A stretch of 64,000 nucleotides of DNA from contig NZ_QWEG01000005.1 of assembly GCF_003515685.1 (NCBI RefSeq), positions 186,001-250,000 of the forward strand, read 5' to 3'. The position numbers and the translations under genes are program-made. How positions within the stretch are numbered: the stretch's first letter is position 1; every line of letters starts with the position of its first letter. The DNA is from Neobacillus notoginsengisoli (lineage in GTDB: Bacteria > Bacillota > Bacilli > Bacillales > Cytobacillaceae). Positions 61,447 to 64,000 of this stretch are shown here, piece by piece. Under the pieces are notes generated by a model, which saw only the letters and a program-made list of their open reading frames with translations, did no database searches and was not told the origin of the DNA.

Positions 61447-63102
61447 ATGAAGGATGTAAAGTGTGAGTGCGGTCATGTAAATCCACATGGCACTGTACTT
61501 TGTGAAGCGTGCGGAAAAGCACTTGAAGAGTCGGCTGCTTCTGAAAAGCTTCATGATATGCGGTATGAAGGAAGCTCCCGCCGCTCGCAAACTTACAACA
61601 AAACAATCGTTGATAAAATATGGAACTTTTTCTCTTCGGTCAAAGTCGGGATTTGGCTTATTATTATTACGTTAGTTGCATCTGCTGTCGGGACAATTTT
61701 TCCACAGGAAATGTATATCCCCCCGGTGATGCCTGCTGAAGAATATTATGCAGACCAGTATGGCTGGCTTGGGGAAATGTATTACCAGCTTGGTTTTCAT
61801 AACCTGTACAGCTCCTGGTGGTACTTGATCCTCATTGCAATGATCGGGATTTCCCTTGTTATCTGCAGTCTTGACCGGGTGATTCCATTATATAGAGCCC
61901 TGAAAGCGCAACGAGTGATTAGGAATGACGGATTCCTGAAAAGACAAAGGGTTTTTGGGATTACCGAGGATGTTGCTAAACCTGAAGTAACAGATGAAGT
62001 GAGAAAGAGGCTACTTTCAAAAAAATATCATGTCCGCGAAGAAAATGGAAACCTGCTTGCTGAAAAGGGCAGGTTCTCAAGATGGGGTCCATATGTGAAC
62101 CACGTTGGGCTAATCATCTTCTTAATCGGAGGCATGCTCCGCTTCGTTCCGGGGATGTATCTAGACAAGATCCTATGGGTTCGGGAGGGGGAAACGGCGG
62201 AAATTCCGGGTACAGACAGTCAATATTACCTGGAAAACAAACAGTTCATCCTTGAACTATATGATAAGGACAAAGATGACGAAGTATTTAAGCAGGCTCT
62301 GGAACGGGCAGGGACTGTCGCTAAAAACTTCCAATCAAATGTAATATTATATAAAAAATCGTCTGACTCGCTTCCGGGAGAAGAAGCGAAATTGGAAAAA
62401 GTAAAAGATTATGAGATTAAAGTGAACGAACCTTTGAAATTCGAGGGCTTTGCCTTGTATCAGTCTAGTTACAAACTTGACGAACTTAGCAGCATGTCCT
62501 TTTCATTAACCGATAAACAAACAAAACAGTCATATGGCGATATAAAAGTAAATTTATATGAGCCTGAAAAAAAATATGATCTTGGCAAAGGTTACTCTGT
62601 CCAGATTCTCGGATATTACCCCGATTTTGAGTTTGGGGAAAACGGGGAGCCGATTACGAAATCACGTATCCCAAATAATCCGGCATTTGTCTTTAAAATG
62701 AAAACCCCTGATAAACCGGATGGTGAGGTCAGCTTTGCCGCCATAAGACAAACCATTGAGCCAGAAGGAACTAATAAATATAAAATGGAATTTAAAGCGG
62801 CGGAAACGAGAAATGTAACCGCGCTGACTGTCAGAAAGGACAGGACGCTGTGGCTGATTAGTCTCGGCGGCCTCATTTTCATGATAGGTGTTATCCAGGG
62901 TTCCTATTGGAATCACCGGAGAATCTGGCTTCAGGTGAGAGATGGGGATGTATGGGTCGCGGCTCATACAAATAAAAATTGGCACGGCCTTAAACGTGAA
63001 ATAGGCCATATTTTAGAGAATACTAGAATTTCTCTTCCTGATGACCAGCTTCAGGGCGATAAAACGGAAGGAGAGGCAGACCTTGGCGGAACTGAGCAGT
63101 AA
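61447..63102 (+). CDS. resB: Cytochrome c biogenesis protein ResB (Ccs1)
   Basis: Membrane half of the system II haem-transfer complex, 551 aa. An N-terminal Cys-rich zinc-ribbon-like segment ([18 protein letters not shown]), then three or four membrane helices ([20 protein letters not shown]) and a large extracellular domain. It overlaps resC by 20 bases. It pairs with ResC to move haem to the outer face. Confidence 0.92.
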   Translation: MKDVKCECGHVNPHGTVLCEACGKALEESAASEKLHDMRYEGSSRRSQTYNKTIVDKIWNFFSSVKVGIWLIIITLVASAVGTIFPQEMYIPPVMPAEEYYADQYGWLGEMYYQLGFHNLYSSWWYLILIAMIGISLVICSLDRVIPLYRALKAQRVIRNDGFLKRQRVFGITEDVAKPEVTDEVRKRLLSKKYHVREENGNLLAEKGRFSRWGPYVNHVGLIIFLIGGMLRFVPGMYLDKILWVREGETAEIPGTDSQYYLENKQFILELYDKDKDDEVFKQALERAGTVAKNFQSNVILYKKSSDSLPGEEAKLEKVKDYEIKVNEPLKFEGFALYQSSYKLDELSSMSFSLTDKQTKQSYGDIKVNLYEPEKKYDLGKGYSVQILGYYPDFEFGENGEPITKSRIPNNPAFVFKMKTPDKPDGEVSFAAIRQTIEPEGTNKYKMEFKAAETRNVTALTVRKDRTLWLISLGGLIFMIGVIQGSYWNHRRIWLQVRDGDVWVAAHTNKNWHGLKREIGHILENTRISLPDDQLQGDKTEGEADLGGTEQ

Positions 63103-64000
63103 TTTGCTTTATATAGCGTTCATTTTATATTTGATTGCTACGCTATTATTTGGCGGATCGATTAAAACAGGAGAAAAAAGTAAGTGGAGAATACTTGCAA
63201 TTGGAACTTCAATTGCAGGTTTTCTGGCCCAACTCGGGTATTTTATTACACGGTGGATTGCAGCGGGCCACGCGCCAGTTAGTAACTTGTTTGAATTTAC
63301 CACTTTTTTTGGTATGGCTCTTGTAGGCGCATTTATTTTAATCTATTTTATTTATAAAACCCCTTTACTTGGATTATTCACAATGCCTGTAGCATTGTTG
63401 ATTATTGCCTATGCGAGTATGTTTCCTCGTGACATCAGCCCGTTAATTCCGGCTCTAAGAAGCGACTGGCTCCATATCCATGTCATTACCGTAGCACTGG
63501 GTGAAGCGATACTTGCGGTAAGTTTTGCAGCTGCGCTGATTTACCTGCTAAGAGTTATCGATCAATCAAAATCTACTAAAAGGACATTTTGGCTTGAGAC
63601 AGTTATGTTCTCCATCGTGTGTGTCCTTGGATTTATTGCCGTTTCTGTCGGGTTCTCTGCCGCCGGATATGAGGCGAAATTTAACTGGGTGGACAAAGCA
63701 GGAGAAAGCGCGGTGGCTGAATACCATTTGCCGGCAATAACCGGCCCTCATGATGGTGAAATGATTACAGAAGGCAAAATCAAACCATTGGTTGAAATGC
63801 CGGCGATCATCAATGCGAAAAAATTGAACACAGTTATTTGGGCGCTAATTGGCGGAAGTTTATTGTACGGGCTAATCCGGCTAGTGACGCGCAAACGGAT
63901 TTCAGCATTGCTTCAACCGCTCGTCCGCAATATTAACTTGGACTTGGTCGATGAAATCAGTTACAGATCTGTTCTGATCGGCTTTCCGGTTTTCACACTT
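63083..64000 (+). CDS. resC: Cytochrome c biogenesis protein ResC (CcsA), 3' end outside the window
   Basis: The first 306 codons of ResC, starting with TTG 63083 ([16 protein letters not shown]), behind GGAAGGAGAGG, inside resB. Several membrane helices, with the conserved early haem-ligand region [19 protein letters not shown] and later [18 protein letters not shown]. The WWD-domain and remaining helices are cut off. No frame break is seen up to 64000. Confidence 0.9.
   Translation, partial: MAELSSNLLYIAFILYLIATLLFGGSIKTGEKSKWRILAIGTSIAGFLAQLGYFITRWIAAGHAPVSNLFEFTTFFGMALVGAFILIYFIYKTPLLGLFTMPVALLIIAYASMFPRDISPLIPALRSDWLHIHVITVALGEAILAVSFAAALIYLLRVIDQSKSTKRTFWLETVMFSIVCVLGFIAVSVGFSAAGYEAKFNWVDKAGESAVAEYHLPAITGPHDGEMITEGKIKPLVEMPAIINAKKLNTVIWALIGGSLLYGLIRLVTRKRISALLQPLVRNINLDLVDEISYRSVLIGFPVFTL

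Overview
The window is a chromosomal segment of an endospore-forming Bacillaceae bacterium of moderate G+C content. Gene order follows the yqiW-to-resC region of Bacillus subtilis, but with many gene gains, losses and lesions. The species cannot be named from the sequence alone. Evidence for a spore former is direct: spoIIM, dacF, spoIIAA-spoIIAB-sigF, spoVA genes, dacB, spmA-spmB, mciZ and promoters that look like sigma-H, sigma-E, sigma-F/G and sigma-G sites.

Positions 1-10.6 kb: a two-unit hairpin repeat, the bacilliredoxin brxB, an arginine-type ABC transporter (artPQR) behind a candidate ARG box, a FUSC-type exporter, an L,D-transpeptidase, the tiny stressosome protein Prli42, methylmalonyl-CoA epimerase with an acyl-CoA carboxyltransferase, an M20 peptidase, a lipoprotein and DNA polymerase IV. 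The polymerase gene has lost an internal segment that should carry the beta-clamp-binding motif. Its old C-terminal tail is still readable downstream in another frame.

10.6-31.5 kb: a cyclase-family hydrolase, zwf, rnz, two small membrane proteins, namA, a glycosyltransferase, the yqjP-yqjQ pair, an alpha/beta peptidase, an SOS-controlled Y-family polymerase (yqjW type) with a YolD-like partner, two small DUF3139-type proteins behind a strong palindrome, acetyltransferases, a PadR operon, a degenerate M50-like membrane protein, a CDGSH iron-sulfur protein, yqkD and HMG-CoA lyase. A 1.85-kb TnpB-only transposon splits one acetyltransferase gene exactly in frame. It has an apparently intact RuvC nuclease, a long structured 3' region expected to be the omega RNA, and a LexA-like operator ahead of tnpB.

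31.5-41.6 kb: thiolase and the two CoA-transferase subunits, which with the divergent HMG-CoA lyase form a leucine/acetoacetate degradation block. Then yqkE, an IS3-family element inserted in the loop of a terminator, yqkF, mciZ, nudF, an endonuclease Q-like PHP protein, spoIIM, fur, yqzK and xerD.

41.6-64 kb: nucleoside catabolism (drm and pdp, without the purine phosphorylase that often sits beside drm), dacF and the spoIIA operon, a spoVA operon reduced to AA, AB, AEa and AF, lysA, ypuA, orphan ribT, ypuF, a YjcZ-type peptide, scpA-scpB, an unrecognised gene, dacB, spmA-spmB, rluB, resA, resB and the first 306 codons of resC. Two inverted copies of a dispersed GC-rich repeat lie at about 52.4-52.6 and 59.6-59.8 kb, and a different dispersed repeat fills the sigF-spoVAA gap.

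The features most worth following are the TnpB element with its SOS-like operator and built-in guide, the clamp-motif-less polymerase IV, the shortened spoVA operon, and the IS3 copy sitting inside a terminator.
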